From Sarcocystis neurona (Eukaryota; Apicomplexa; Conoidasida; Eucoccidiorida; Sarcocystidae), in contig KL647318.1 in assembly GCA_000727475.1 (NCBI GenBank), positions 1,204,316 to 1,268,315 on the forward strand: a stretch of 64,000 nucleotides of DNA. Reading direction: 5' to 3'. The notes beneath the pieces were generated by a model that saw only the letters and a list, made by a program, of their open reading frames with translations, ran no database searches and was not told where the DNA came from. Every line of letters begins with the position of its first letter. Within the stretch, counting starts at the first letter, position 1. Shown here piece by piece: positions 21,671 through 35,300 of this stretch. A program made the position numbers and the translations under genes.

Positions 21671-23742
21671 CTTTTCGGCAGCAGAGGGAAGCGAATTTGC
21701 CTGAGCAAGCCGCGCAGGCAGCACACCTGAAACAAAACAGACGGAGACGTCAGAGGAAGCACGACCGTCTGAGCGACATTCGTTGCCACGAGATGCCTTC
21801 GACAAAGAGCTGAGAATAAAGTCGACGGGGTGCGTGCCGACCACAGCAAACAAAGGGTGGAGAGGGGAAAGAAGTAGAGTGGAGAGAGAAAACTGAGAGA
21901 GCTTCTCGATCCAGTGATGGAAGTGGTGGCAATTTTCTCCTGTTGTTGCATGTACACGTTTGTATGGCGGCGATGCACTTACAATTGTGTCCGTGGGTGA
22001 GCGCCGTATGCCATGGCAGTGTATGTAAGTGTATATGTACATGATGGAGTTGGCGACACTACGGACGCGCGTGTGCTGCCAGGAAGAAAACGTTGAACTA
22101 GGGGCTGGTGATGGAAAGTATACAGGATCGCGCAGCGTGTCCACTAGCACGCCGTGCGACACCGCAATGTAAAATCAGTGGATAGGCACAAGAGAAGTGA
22201 ATCATGAATAAAGACAAACGGAGATGTTGCGACAATGAGGCATGAACAAAATTCCACACAGACGCCTACGCACCCGGGAAACTCCGCAGGGACACTCCGG
22301 AGCCACGCGCAGCGCGCTTGAAATGAGGAATCCACAGCACTGGTAATTTTCGTCTTCATCCGTGAAACGACGGTTCGCGTGCACAACAGGTTTCTCTGCA
22401 CATCCGTTAAGCACAAGAGACTCGCCCTAGTTACAGGTCGATGCACCTGTCCTCATTTGCACTCCCCGTGGAAACATTAGAACTGCGACCTTCACCGAAC
22501 AAACAACGCGTTCGTCACTCTTTTAGGACGAGAACACAATCGAAAAGCACAGAAACCCTTCTATTCGATGCCGAGGGGCTGGCCGGTAACAGGCGTGACT
22601 ACTGACCGTAAATGACACGGTCGCTTGCATATGAAGCCACAACCGTGCACTACATATAAGAAGGCTGCGCAGCTTCGAACACGCAGAATCAGTTCGTGTT
22701 TTACTTAGTAGAAGTTAGACCCACTGTGGATAACGGACGTTTCAAAACTAGCACTGCGTGCATCTGTAATTAAGCCCTGCGAGAATTCCTGGCCACACAC
22801 TTTGTGCAGCATCTATCCGAATGCACACAAGTATGCGTGGTCCTGGGACTGCATACTCAACCAGGCGGAATACGTGATTTTCTACGGTAAACGACACAGC
22901 TCCTCCCCTTACACAAGCTTGCTCGCCCGAAAATCTTTGTCCTCTGGCAGGCGATTCTACATGTGCGTGGGTGTAGTGGTAAGGCGTTTCAGTTGTTTTG
23001 CGCTCACCTCATTTCTGCACGTGGACACGCTCATGGCAGGTTTTCGCCTGCGCCGTTGAGCATTTGTTCTTTTCGCCACTCTCTGTCGACGCGCCTGTTC
23101 CATGACGCATTTGTGTACAGGCATACGTAGTGTGTCAATTGTACGGTTTTGTGTCCCCCCCAGCTTGTTTTCCGACCGCGTGTATACACAGGTCGCCTCG
23201 AGGATACGGCGAGTCAACCTACCTACCGCGGTAGGCAAAATTCACCGCACTAAAACGGTATACCGACGAACGCCTGTCCACACGTAGAATTCTGCAGAGT
23301 TCACTAGCATACACTTCGGTCTGTGGTATAGGTGATCCCGTGCATTGTTAGATGCTCCGTTTGCGCACGTGCAGAGCAGGTAGGACTAGCTTTGTCAACG
23401 TACACAGGAGGTGCGGCTCCGTCGGCCCTGTTCACGTTGAGCGACTTCACATATATAGAATAAAAACACCAGCAATCGGTTAATTTGTCGTAACTACGGA
23501 GGACGCATTTCTCCAAAGGGAACTCTGCATGTTCGTTGACACCGCAGGGACGACAAGGAGGGCGCTGCGCCGGAGCAGTCGCTGCGACTCTTCCCCAGTA
23601 CTTCCACTCTTAAACAAATGTCATTCTATAGCGAGGTAGATTCCTGCCGAGCCTTGATCCTGAAGATAAATTTTAAGAGGGTATAATACAACGCTGTGTT
23701 AGTGTCCGCGGAAATAAACACACACCGCCCCAGGAGGACGCA
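21509..23742. other. Intergenic, no gene recognised
   Basis: About 2.2 kb between convergent genes (cyclophilin on plus, secreted protein on minus). It contains a (GT)n microsatellite at 21641-21667. Frames up to 100 residues elsewhere show nothing recognisable; the long minus frame 21134-22162 is mostly the antisense of the cyclophilin. No tRNA-like fold was noticed. Confidence 0.5.
21641..21667. repeat. (GT)13 microsatellite
   Basis: A pure GT dinucleotide run about 130 bp downstream of the cyclophilin stop codon. Confidence 0.95.
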
Positions 23743-26734
23743 TCACATGCCGTGACTGTACGCTTGCTGATGCGGTTCTCTATTCGTACTTTTCTGACCT
23801 GTTATTTCCAGCCACTGAAAACCTGCAGCAGAAGGGGCGTTTGCAGAGGTAGAAAATACTGATTCCAAGCTGAGCGTAAGGTTGTGAGGATGATGATGTG
23901 ACCGCCATAATAGTTGTAAGGGGAGGTGTATCACAGGAGAACATCAGGCTAATATGTGTAAAGCTGAGAAAATGCTGCCGGGGCTGAAGGCATAAACAGC
24001 CAAATGGCAATGCGTGTTCACACTAGTAATTTAAATGTACGGATCGGCGCGACTGGTGAGCTTTTATATTCGTGCACTGAGGAGAAATAACGTATATCCT
24101 CTGTAGTGGTTGGATACCATTGTTTTCTCTATTCCGCTGCTGTCAAAAGACGAAGTATAAATTCCGAACATGTAACATATTTCGTCCTACAGTGGTTACA
24201 TGCCATTCTTCGCTCGAACGCCAGTGGCGTCAGGCATAAGGAGAGGTATGAGCTTTACTACTCAGGTTTAAACCGTCGGACGACGCCCGCGGGCCACTGA
24301 GGCGCGGGGGGAAGAGGGGGAGAACTAAAGTCATACTCAGTATACTGATCGTCTTCTCGCACATTGGCATTTAGGCCCCAGGACAGAGTCCGTCTGATAT
24401 CTTCTACGTCCCGTCCTACCGTAACGATTCATCCGTGCAAAAAACTCCTCCGGTGAAAGTGACGAGTAGCCGTTTTGCGTGAAAAACTGAGCGAGTTCCA
24501 AGCGGCGGGCATTCACGGCGTTGAGGTGGCTTATCAAGGCGCTTTGTTCGCCTGGTTTCTTCGACGCAAAAAGTGGGGCGATTCCAGCTTCTTCGCACTC
24601 TTCTGTGGTCACGATCTCCTGAGGAAAAGTATCCACGCAGATTCATGTATCTCTATATTTTTACTTTTTCGTCGTACTGCAAGTTAAAGCCAGAAGAATC
24701 CCTGCATTCCTCAACACGTGTGTGCACGTGTGTAAAAATGCATCATTTTGATTATACGAGGTGTACACGTGTATGTATGTATATTAACTTGTTTGTGTCG
24801 TCTTGTGTGTGCCCATATAAAGTTGACAGCCCACGCACAGCGGAACGTTGAATCGGCTTACGAGGAAAACTTTAGGAGAGCTCTTGCCGCTTAGTACGTC
24901 CACATACGTTTTGCTGTGATTGGGATTAGTTTTGTCCCACAAAATATTGAAAAAAGCCTTCATGGAAACCAGCGGTAATTCTAAAGCAAATCAATAGTCA
25001 TTTCTGGTTCATGATCCAGTGATGTCGGTAAACGCTGAGAGATCCGACACTTGCCTGAAGTCACGTGATACCTGCAACCGACAGGCTTACAGTACGTGCA
25101 GATGCATCTTTGTGCGCGATCGAGTGCAGTTCACCAGATGACGTACCACGATGGATTTTTGACCATACTTCTGAGATGAGTGTCGCCGATCTGCTTCCCA
25201 ACATTCACGTTCCGGAAAGCGGAGATGTACTTTAGAAGAGCGGCACGCCTACGTTTCGAGGTTGTGCTAGAGCCGTTTTGATACTGTCTTGCATGGCTGG
25301 ATCAGGCTGCGATAAGTCAAGTCCTTCCTGCAAAGCAATCAGGCGTACCGAAGTTACAGACACAAATCTGTTATAGGTTGAGGTTCGCTGACTGTTACGC
25401 TGACGCAGTTTGCGAAGCACCTCTTGTAGCGAGACTATCTTCCAAAAGCGGAAGGTGATACTGGAACTTTGACATAAGAGAGGTCTGGATACACGTATGA
25501 GCTTTGTTTACCCGTGTGACGGTGCTGCCCATATGCCTGTAGCCTTCTGTTTGAAGTGGGACTATTTCACAAAGTATGGCACCAGTTACACTCTGTAGGC
25601 AGAGATGCGCACTATTCACCTGCGCCGTGTGATACCACTGCATTGTTGTGGTGAGGATGTGAAACGGTGCTGACGTTGAAAACAGTGTGGACGTTTACGT
25701 GTATACACGAGCACCCGCGAGCATTAGCCCACCACCTTTTCTTACACTTGGCTAGACAATAGGAGAGACGCTTTGTTCGAAATGAGTACCCTGTCACATT
25801 TGAAGCGTGGCGTTGTGTGTAGTGCTGTGATACACTCTGTTGTACAACAGGTGCCAGAGCGTTTCATGCACGAATTGTACTCTGAAGACACTGAAGCACA
25901 CTTTTCCACCGAAACACATTCTTTCCCTACAATTCCCAAAGACCGTTCAAAGCTGGAGAGAGCCTCGTCGTCAGTGCAGTGGGAAAAGAGCCTCTCTCGA
26001 GGAGTGCTTGCCAAGTAGTTGCTTAGAATATTTGTAACCGTTGCCTCGTCGAGGGGGAGGCCGCCGACACTCAGCGCCAGAACGAACTCCCCGAGTTCGC
26101 CCCCTGATATTGCAGTGTCGAGATGTTCGTTCGTGTGTTCCTCACAATTGTACAGGGAAGAGAGAGATGAAAATGCCCAGCGTAGCCCAGCGCATGCCGG
26201 ATCGTGCTGCATCTTTCAACAGTCCCGATGTACTGGATATATACACGTTAAAAGCAATGAGATTCTCTGTCTGGCTGCAGGTGAGGTCACGACCCAGTTC
26301 CAACATCCACTGCACGTTTCGCAAGAACTACCGCTGTTTATTCCTGAGCAGTGAGCACACAGTGATACTTGTGGCGTTAGCGCCATTGAATAGGTACCAG
26401 TTGAACTCTCTTCTGCGGCCAACAGAGCTCTTTCCGGAACCGTCTTCTTCTAACGAAAATGGTATTTTTCCGGTGACTGAACGCTTACCAGGTGTATAAA
26501 ATGCCGGTTTGGTTATCCGGTCATCGAGACAAGAAAAGTGGTGATCCTTGACGTGAACGAAAAGAGCGTCCGCCGGCTGTCCCCAGTTCTCTCGCACGTC
26601 AGCCGCGTTTAAGCCAATAGCAGAGGACGAGTATTGGCGAATCTTGACCTTGTTGGGATTGCTGCGGCAGAACATATGAATTAAAGCATTAGCTACGGAA
26701 TCCGTACATTCACTTACGCCTCTGATTCAAAGAT

Positions 26735-26776
<42 letters not shown>

Positions 26777-27053
26777 CTGATGCAACCACTTACCAAATCG
26801 GCGCAACCTGATTGAACTGTTGCTCCATGTCGGTCGATCCTGCCCAGTGACGATGAAAAAACACTAATCATGTAGCCTGTGTGAGGATGCGAAGCCTACC
26901 CGCTTCGCAATTGCACACAGCCCGGTAGGTCTTCCCATTCATGAGAATCACCCCTTGCGTCAGCGGCTCAGTGTCACGTGGTTGTGCCTTCACACAGACG
27001 CACAAGCAGAAAAGACATCCGGCAGCCCATAGTAAACGACTTACAGGCACCAT
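23743..27053 (-). CDS. Multi-exon predicted secreted protein, unknown function
   Basis: Exons read by eye, in gene order: 26900-27053, 26794-26839, 26489-26661, then a cysteine-rich segment near 26250-26350, 25931-26212, 25253-25460, 24420-24618 and 23743-23832. The first three join in phase, as do the last three. The start at 27053 gives a signal peptide (PVSRLLWAAGCLFCLCVCV), then NGKTYRAVCNCEAG. Later segments include NAADVRENWGQPADALF, SCETCSGCWNW, HLDTAISGGELGEFVL and NGYSSLSPEEFFARMN, ending HQQAYSHGM. Predicted to enter the secretory pathway; no membrane span seen. I do not recognise the family. The middle junctions are unresolved, and the phases there need one more exon. Confidence 0.5.
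26736..26775. repeat. (CA)20 microsatellite in intron
   Basis: A pure 40-bp CA run inside the second intron of the secreted-protein gene, between the exons at 26794-26839 and 26489-26661. Confidence 0.95.
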
Positions 27054-28751
27054 GCGGAGGGCACGGTATGAAGCAACCTTACAGAACGTCCGACCGTAGG
27101 CAGTGGCAGAGGGTAAGGTGCCGACCATTCGGTCAAATTACAACAAACATGTACAAAGGGTAAGCATGTGCTCTGGGTGCAAGGTGCTCAGCCTGCACTG
27201 AATTTGTTCAAGGGACGCGACTTATTAGTTTTTTCACCATAAATCCGGACATTATTTCGTGTCCCCGGCATCCCGCATGAGCATACAAGATGTTCGGAGC
27301 GTTCGAACTAGTCAGTAGTCGGCTGGATCGTTATGTGCAGTTTAGTTCTCTGTGAGGCGTATGTACACCAGGATTTTGCCCTGTTATGTGCGACACTATC
27401 TATTGCTGGGCAACCTCCGGAGGCAGCAGAACTATCAAGAGGTTCACAGTTGTCACTTTTCAGACGTCATGTCGACGAGCTTAAGCAATTTTTCCGCGGA
27501 ATGCTGGCGTACGTCTCAAACGGAGAAACGGCCGAACACATGTATAGTAGAGTCGTGGCTCTCCGGACTCTTCGAAGGTTATTTCACTGTAAAAGTATCG
27601 ACGGCGTGGACTCTGAGACACCACTAGCACGCTCAAATGTGGAAATTCGAAGTTGTCTGGGTTTCGTTTGAGAAACATTCAAAGCTGCGCCAAGAACTTC
27701 TGGATTTACAAAGACAATGTAGTACTGTATCTGCCGCCCTGGGAGAGACAAGGCCGCCGCTGACGGTCTGTTCGTGCATGAGGTCCACCACACGTCAACT
27801 CTGTCTGTTGCAATTCGTTCTTTATTCGCAACAGCACCCTCCGTTGGGCGAATTGACTTGAGCTGTATGTAGAATCTTTACCCGTAGTAGTGACAGTAGT
27901 TCAACGCTTAAGTATCAGCTCAGGATTTGAGACCTGGTGCCGTCTACGTCATGAATTTGATATGCACCTACGCATGATAAACGAATACTTGGCCGTATTT
28001 TCCCTCAATACCCCCAGGGCAGTTCATGAAGTGCATGGTGTCACCTGTGTAGCAGTGCCAAGTGTGCATCCTACTAATGTAGAAGTCGAATGAGTGTGTC
28101 AGCTCAGGGGATGCAGTATTGGGCCGAAACTGTGGAAGCTTTTGACCAGTCGTTTACACCCACTGACAGAAAGGCGCGGAATCCCGCGGCTGCGTCGTGG
28201 CGGTGTTGAGACGGCGCCGCGTGGAGGCTATTTGACATCAGTGGCAACGTACTCTCCTGATCTGGTGACAAATCTGCATGGCATTGCACTGCAGCGGTAT
28301 ATAGCAGTATCCAGTATCAACAACCAAAATGTGTGCGCCACTGTATCCCGAATCGACGTCCACGGTGTATGCTTGTACGCTCTCGTTCAGATCACACACA
28401 CCTTTCGAAAAGTGCACGCGAAGAGGACAAAACCGGTTTTCAGTTCTCCTTTAGAGCTCTATGACTCGTCGATCCTTCTGTACATACGGATCCATACAGA
28501 GCTTACTCCTAAGTCAAACCACATGCGCACTGCTGCAGCGTTTCAGCCCGACAGCCATTACGAACTGATGAAGTACCTTCGAGAGCACGCAGAAAGAAGA
28601 GGGTCGTCACTCACGCTCCCTGGTTTACACAGTGTCAGTCCTGCGCAGTGCTTAGGCGGCTATACCCTTTGCAAAGGGGCTACTGGCGGCACACAGTGAA
28701 CAGCTCCCTCCGAGCCGCAACCACCTTCTGCCGCATATTTAGCTGCGCCCG
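27054..28751. other. Between two minus-strand genes; possible plus frames
   Basis: This holds the 5' region of the secreted-protein gene and the 3' flank of the cyclase gene. A 112-residue plus frame at 27333-27671 (FRRHVDELKQFFRGML) and a 201-residue plus frame at 28094-28699 (HYELMKYLREHAERRG) look protein-like but have no family match and no joining introns I could find. The second is convergent with the cyclase. I treat both as unproven. Confidence 0.3.
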
Positions 28752-29328
28752 TTACACCATGTCTCGGATGGGGTCTAGCTTCGTAAAACCCTGCCAATCA
28801 TCAGGCAGGACTCCCCTGTGCCTTTTGAGGTGGTTGAGCATCTGAATAGCAGGTCCGTCTTCGGGCATCATCATCAGGCACTTTCTGGCGAATTCTTCTG
28901 CTCTACTCCAGTCACCTCTCAGGTAGTTTTCGAGAGCCTGTCTCCACGATGCATGAAACTCCACGCTCACGCTCCTTTGAAGAGACACAATATCTTGGTC
29001 CTGTCATAGCAAATCAAGATCCGATACTCTACTGCTTATCTGGGTACAATTCGGTTGTGAAACGAAGTCCGCTACGCTCTGCGTGAATGCTAGATCCCTC
29101 TGCTTGCACAGCACCGCGGCTGCTATAGATTTCCTCTATTCGGGCGATATTGTGACGTGTGACAGCGTCCGTCACATGTTGTCGAGCTTCAATTTATGCA
29201 AGTCACAACTAAAACTCAGTTGCTCACCACCATGAACATGTAATCGATGTTGCCCTTCAGGTCTGAGGCGTCATCTGGTGGAATGAATCTTCCAAACTTT
29301 TGGCGATCATTCACGCGTGGCTGGACCT
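28752..29328 (-). other. Conserved C-terminal tail of cyclase
   Basis: The exon at 29228-29328 (QKFGRFIPPDDASDL) joins in phase to 28752-29000, which codes SWRQALENYLRGDWSRAEEF, MMMPEDGPAIQML and PDDWQGFTKLD before the stop. The pattern of GDW, PEDGP and DWxG is typical of the region after the catalytic domain in this cyclase family and confirms the 3' end of the gene. Confidence 0.75.
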
Positions 29329-32300
29329 CTGCAGCACAAGAATGCACAACGTGCTCTATCGCGCAGACCAGACAAATATTGGTATCCACTTGTTAAGCGC
29401 ACCGGAACTTCTTCGCTATCCGAGAGTGCTGAAGCCTGGCGTATGTATCTTTGTGCACGTGTCGAAATGAACGTGTGTGCACACACACATAGTTAATTCC
29501 TGCACGCGTACCCGTGAAACGCATACGCAAATACACGTCTGTGTGTACGTACACGTACGTGTCCTCAGGTGCACGCTTTGGATAGAACCGTCGAGAGGAA
29601 AGCACGTCTGCGCGTTGTCGTCATTGCATTGACGCACGTCAAAGAACGAGAACATCCTGTACTTATCGGTGGAGGCAGTGTGCATGGAAGACAACTTTTA
29701 GAAGTATTGATGTGTGGCATATGGTTGTTTACCGTCTTTGCCGATATCAAAGGTGAACACCTTCACGGGGGCTAGATGGGCCTTCAGAGAGACACTGTCA
29801 ACCTGGCGGGCTCTCGACTGGGCTTGAGCACACAGGTTGGAATAAACTGTATCAGTAAATAATACACTGACGCCGTAGTAGCGGGCCGCTCTCTGCACGT
29901 GAGCTGCGAGGTTCACGTGCGGCGAGAAGAAAGAAGCGTCTACTTTATATTTGGATCCCGACACCCCTGTTTCGAAAAGCACATACATGCGTGTAAGCTT
30001 GTTATTGTGTACGTTCGTTGCACAGATTCACGTGCGACGCGCGAAGCGTCTATTTCATATTTATATCGGGATACCCTTGTTTCGGGAAGCAGACAAATAC
30101 GTGTAAACTTGTCACTATGTACGTTCTTTACAACAGTAGCACGAGTGTGCATAACAAGGATGTCCTGTACGGCAATAGGGGTGCTATGCCGAATACCGTG
30201 TTTGATAGAAGTGTGTGGATGTATGAAGAAGTGTTGTACGTCGACAAGCACATGAAACTCACAAACGAGTCGTGTACAAGAAAGCGAACGGGACAACATT
30301 TAGGCATCCAAAGCGAACGCTAGTGGCACTTCCCAATATGCCCGGAGGCATGCCGGTGCCGTAGGGGAAGAAGCTAGTGTGTAGAAACTGAACTGCGTAA
30401 TTGAGGAGGACCTACGTTTGAATCAATATGCTTGTGTTGAATTCCTGAATTCAAAATTAATGTTTGCTCCTGTTCAGCAAGCCTGCGCGTCTCAACGAAT
30501 ACTCGTTTACGACCAGTCCAAACAACGTCAAGATTTACTTCCGCACAACAATTGTTGTGGTTACCTTGCACTGCCCATCCACAGTGGAGGCCGACAGTGA
30601 CGTTCACACTGTAGTTAGCACCGAAACGTGGAATTATTTTGGGATGCTTGGCGTAGGCGGCAAGGTCGGAAGCGCGGCGGAACTCAGCTGTTTTGAATGC
30701 AGATGACAGCACAGCAGGGGTTGATCAAGATGAAGGAGTGAGCAACAGCTACAACCCGTGGAAACGGAACGTAGAAGAGACAAGGTTAGGAAAACTGAGT
30801 TCGTGTACACGCGGGCCACATATAAAAAGTAGACTCACCTGATTCGTGTGGGAAGGAGAGCAGGACAACGGTTACTGGCAAAAAAGCGAATAGCAAATAG
30901 CAGGAATGAATAACTCAGTTGACATACATGTACGGGGAAAAAGTATCGTCAGGATTAGTTGACCGAGGAAAAGGGAAGTCAACAATACCGAAGTTCACCT
31001 TAGTCAGACACAAGGAACTGAGATCCGACACAAAAACCTTGATCTTCTCTCTAGACTGTTGAACATGATGCTTTATTCTTCCGCATCGAGTGTTCCACGG
31101 TGATAACGGCCTTCTACAAGTACGTCTTTGCACACGAACTTGAGGATGATACCGTGTACTAACGGCATCCCATTGTAATAGCACAGTACACAACTACCAT
31201 GTTGTGGTGTCGACCTGAATTAGCTCTCTTTCACTCCCTTGCTGACACTCGCTTACCCATCATCTTGAGGGATGCGAAGAGAGCCTTGTCGCAAAGTTCT
31301 TTTAGATGTTTCTGCACCTGCTCCGTTTCTTTTTCACGTGCGGCAGGAAGCAATGTATGTCGCGGCGAGGCAGTCTCAGTTGTCTGCGCGTACAAGCGTA
31401 TATTGTCCGTACGGATGACAACTGCATCGTTGTAGTGTTCACTGGCTGGTCGAATGTTTGTAGGTGGGGAGTAGCTCATCCATGCGAGCTTTTCTGGTAA
31501 GTCAGAAGTTTACGGGTGAACGTACACGTACATGTATACACAGGACACACGTGTAGGAATGGCACACAACAGTTGCTGCTGTTGCCGCCACTAATATTAT
31601 CACGCCTGCTGCTACAGTTACTACCTCTCTTTCTGCTACTACATTTCTTACTTCTACTTCTAATATTGCTAGTAATATAATTGCAGTACAAATCAGCTAC
31701 ACCCGGACGCAGCTGTACTGCGGTGTCTGCATACCCAGTCGCATACCACTTACATGATCGGGCGGCAAAGACGGCACAAGCCAAACGAGGAAAAAAGTGT
31801 CGCCGATGTTTTTGGTGGGTACCCCTCCCCATTCGTTCACGCAGCAGTGGACGATGCGGGCGATTTTGTTTACAAAGACCAGAACCTGCAACAACCAGGG
31901 GCATTTTGAAACTTAACGCACTTTCATTACATATTATGCATACTTACTATATGAATGCTCCCCTATCAGACAGACGTAGTCTGTGCCAGAAGTCACTCGT
32001 CTCCTAAACCAGTATTCTTATACAGATGCATCTGCATACATATGTAATTCTTCTGCGTCTACTCTTGCGTTCGCGCAGCTACAATTGGATGTGTATCCAA
32101 GAAGGGTAATACGCATAGTGGTACACGTATTTATGGTAACTAAACATTAATCCGTATTGCTCGTGTCATACCTGGACAGTTCTGCGTGTACACTCATGCT
32201 GTGGTACCCTATACAGATGCGCGTGCACCCACTCCCTGTCGAGGTATCGACAGAGATGTTGCTCATGTCGCTTTTCCAGCTACTGCATATCAACCTCGTC

Positions 32301-35300
32301 CACGGGTACAACCCTTTGGGCCAGTGTTCATCCCGTATCTTGCTGCCATTTGTTCACGATTAGCTCTGCATCACCTTCCATGTGGTAGGCAGAAAGACAG
32401 TACGAGGCGTAATCATAAGCAGGTAATAATCTTAAGTCTCGAGTCCTATGGCGCGACAGAGCTTACATCAGCATTGTGGTTCTTTGGTGTCTACCTTACT
32501 TCTTCAGACAAGCAATCGGTGATCTCTTGGAAGTGGCGGATATTCGCGAATCCGAAAACACCATAAACTCTTTTGCCTGGGACCAGGAGGTCGAGAGTTC
32601 CGCTCTCCGAAGATATGTTCCGTGATATGATCTCGGCTCCAGCTTGCCCAAAACCGAGCTTCGATTACAGTTTGGCAGCAATGTTCGAACAGGTGAACAC
32701 ATCACACACGGTAGGCACATGCGTACGCGTGCAGTACGTGTGCGACGCTGCATCGTGGAGCGGCACATTTCTTTTTGCAGATTCAGCGTGTCAGGTTGTG
32801 TTGTTCCCTTGAGTTGAAGTGCAGTTGAAGTCGTCCTGCTTCACAAGCACATTCATGCGCTTTCCTTTGTTTTGCCCGCAGTTTGTCCCACCCTTCTTTT
32901 TCTCTCGACTTGTTTGCGTGAACCTCGTGCCGGCTCAAGTATTGGTTTACAAGACTCACGGGTGTCCCTGTTGATACAAGCCCGTGCAATGTGTTGTACC
33001 AGTGTACGCTGTATACTGCTTCGAAGCGCACCCACGTGAAAATCCCTGCTCACCTGCATAAGCCCACCGATCTTCAGCAAGGTATTTTCTAGCATCCTCG
33101 TTTCCAGCTGGGAGACGGTGAGCCGTGACAAGAATATCAGAAACACCAAGCACGGAAATTTTTGCCAGAACCAGCCATATGGTAGGGCAATACCCTGTTA
33201 ATGCCTTCAGTTTTCTACAAGAAAGTGTACAGTAGGGACTTACGCTCGCACTGCACTCTATCTTTAGAGAGGATACACAATGTTGAAAACAGCATAACCT
33301 GGCAGAAGAGTGGGTCCCTAAAGTGTATGCAAGAGGATAAAAGAGCCTTTCACTATTTAGACAAGATAAGCGGCTGACCCGTACCTTGTTACGGCTATCT
33401 TTTTTTGTGTCTGCGTTTTCTCCTTCGTCCGCTATCTGCGGACGTGATAGAGGTTCCTTTGCCAGCTGCTTGATGATATTGACCATTTTTTCAACTGGCT
33501 GGATAACCATCGAATGCGTGAAGGAGCTGAAGAGGAAAGATCCTGAAGATGGAAGAGGATTTGCAAAGGAAAAAGCATCAGAGTGCTTCTCACCAATGTT
33601 TGGCGCACACCTGCGCAAGGCTACTGTAGACTGGAACCCTCAATCGTTCAAGGCATTAGGGATACTGTGACTGTGTGTGTTGTGGAAAGTGCACGACCAT
33701 TACAGGCGTACGACTTGCAGTAGCCAGAGATCACAAAGGGTGTTCTAAGAAATTACGAAAACCCGAGACGGGCTGGGTGGCGGTTTGTCTGTCGTGACAA
33801 CTATATGCGCACCATAATGGTGAAACTTGCACTACGCAAATTAAGGCTAAGGTCGTTCATAATCCTGACAAAAGTGTATACTACGTAGAGGCAACTGCGT
33901 AACGGTTTCAGGTCGTCACTCGACTACGCAAACAGAGTAGGACAATACTTGGGCGCCACCGATACTCTCGTGATAAATATGAAATTGAAGCGCTCCCATT
34001 ATTACGGTTGCCAAGTGGTGCTCACCCAGACATAATAAAATGACGATCAGAAGCGTCACCAACATCTGTTGGATTGCTTCAAGTTTCTTCCCTGTGCTGT
34101 TCTCGAAAACGGCTTGAGCAGACATTTGCATGCAAGACGTGTCATCCGCGTTCTCGCACTCCTCCGGCGTGAAGGCAAACGACTCAATCTGGTCATGCCA
34201 AAAGTACCGCCCAGACAATGAAGTGATCCATCGAACCGAAATTTACACCAGATGAGCGCGGGTTGAAGAAGTGGCAACCTTGACACGCTTTACAACTGGG
34301 AAGAATTTATGAAGATTACACGTTAGACGCAAGCAGGATGTCAGTTCTGTGTAACAGGTAGGCTTGCGTAGGGCGTACTCTGTGCATGTCGATGGTTGTC
34401 GACTGTGGCATGTTGCTTGTTAAAGGACGTGCGTGCGGGAGTGTTCATGTATCAGGTCGAAGAAGATACCTCTGAGATGCACTGTGGTTAGTATATGCGT
34501 GGGTGATAACTATGAAAGGGACCTCTTACCTCGTTGTCTCGGTATGGACAACTGTCCTTTGTCGACCCGTCTGCAGTCGTGCAGGCCGTATCTTGTTCCC
34601 ATTCGCCTGAGAGCCATCCGCAGGTCAGTAGAGACTGCCAACGGTGGATCCCACATGCACGAGTGTAGTTCCTGTAACTGCTGCCCCCGATGTTGCTTTG
34701 TTGCTTTGATTACTTAGACTATGCTTATTCGCTATAGTGTTGGTATTATTTTTAGTATTTCTTCCTTTGTTCACGTATCGGAAGTCGCCTCAGCATCCAC
34801 TCACGGTATGGGGTGTCCAACTGCGCGCTGTCACTTTCCATTACAGAAGCCAGCACAGAAACATGTCACAGACTGCGATCGCTTACGTAGACGATACATC
34901 AGGACTGGCGTCATGCCGTTTGTCCTGTTAAACGCAGACAAGCAATCGTGCCTTGTCCTGCTCGCACCTACACGTGCTGTTTTACTTCTTATCGCCGTCA
35001 GAAACCTTTCATCGAAGGGCTCAACTGAACCTTTTTCGGTTCTACGTACGCTTGTGTCAGCACACGAATGTAGAAGAGTGCGGCAGCTTTAGGCACACGG
35101 CCAGATCCTCAAAAGCAGTCGCGCACGTGCTTTGAACTGCATCATGAGACATTTTTACGCGCCGTAAGGATCGGACTCCTAAAACGAATGAGGAACACTC
35201 CTCCACAAAGCCTTACACACTTTTACTGCCGGCCAATCATTCCTGTGGAAGGCGTCGGCTGTACGTTTGTCGTACGAGGAAGGTAGTTTGTGTATGGACT

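Noticed and set aside
21134..22162. 342-residue minus frame overlapping the cyclophilin
   Set aside because: Its C-terminal third is the antisense of the cyclophilin gene, and the rest shows no recognisable content.
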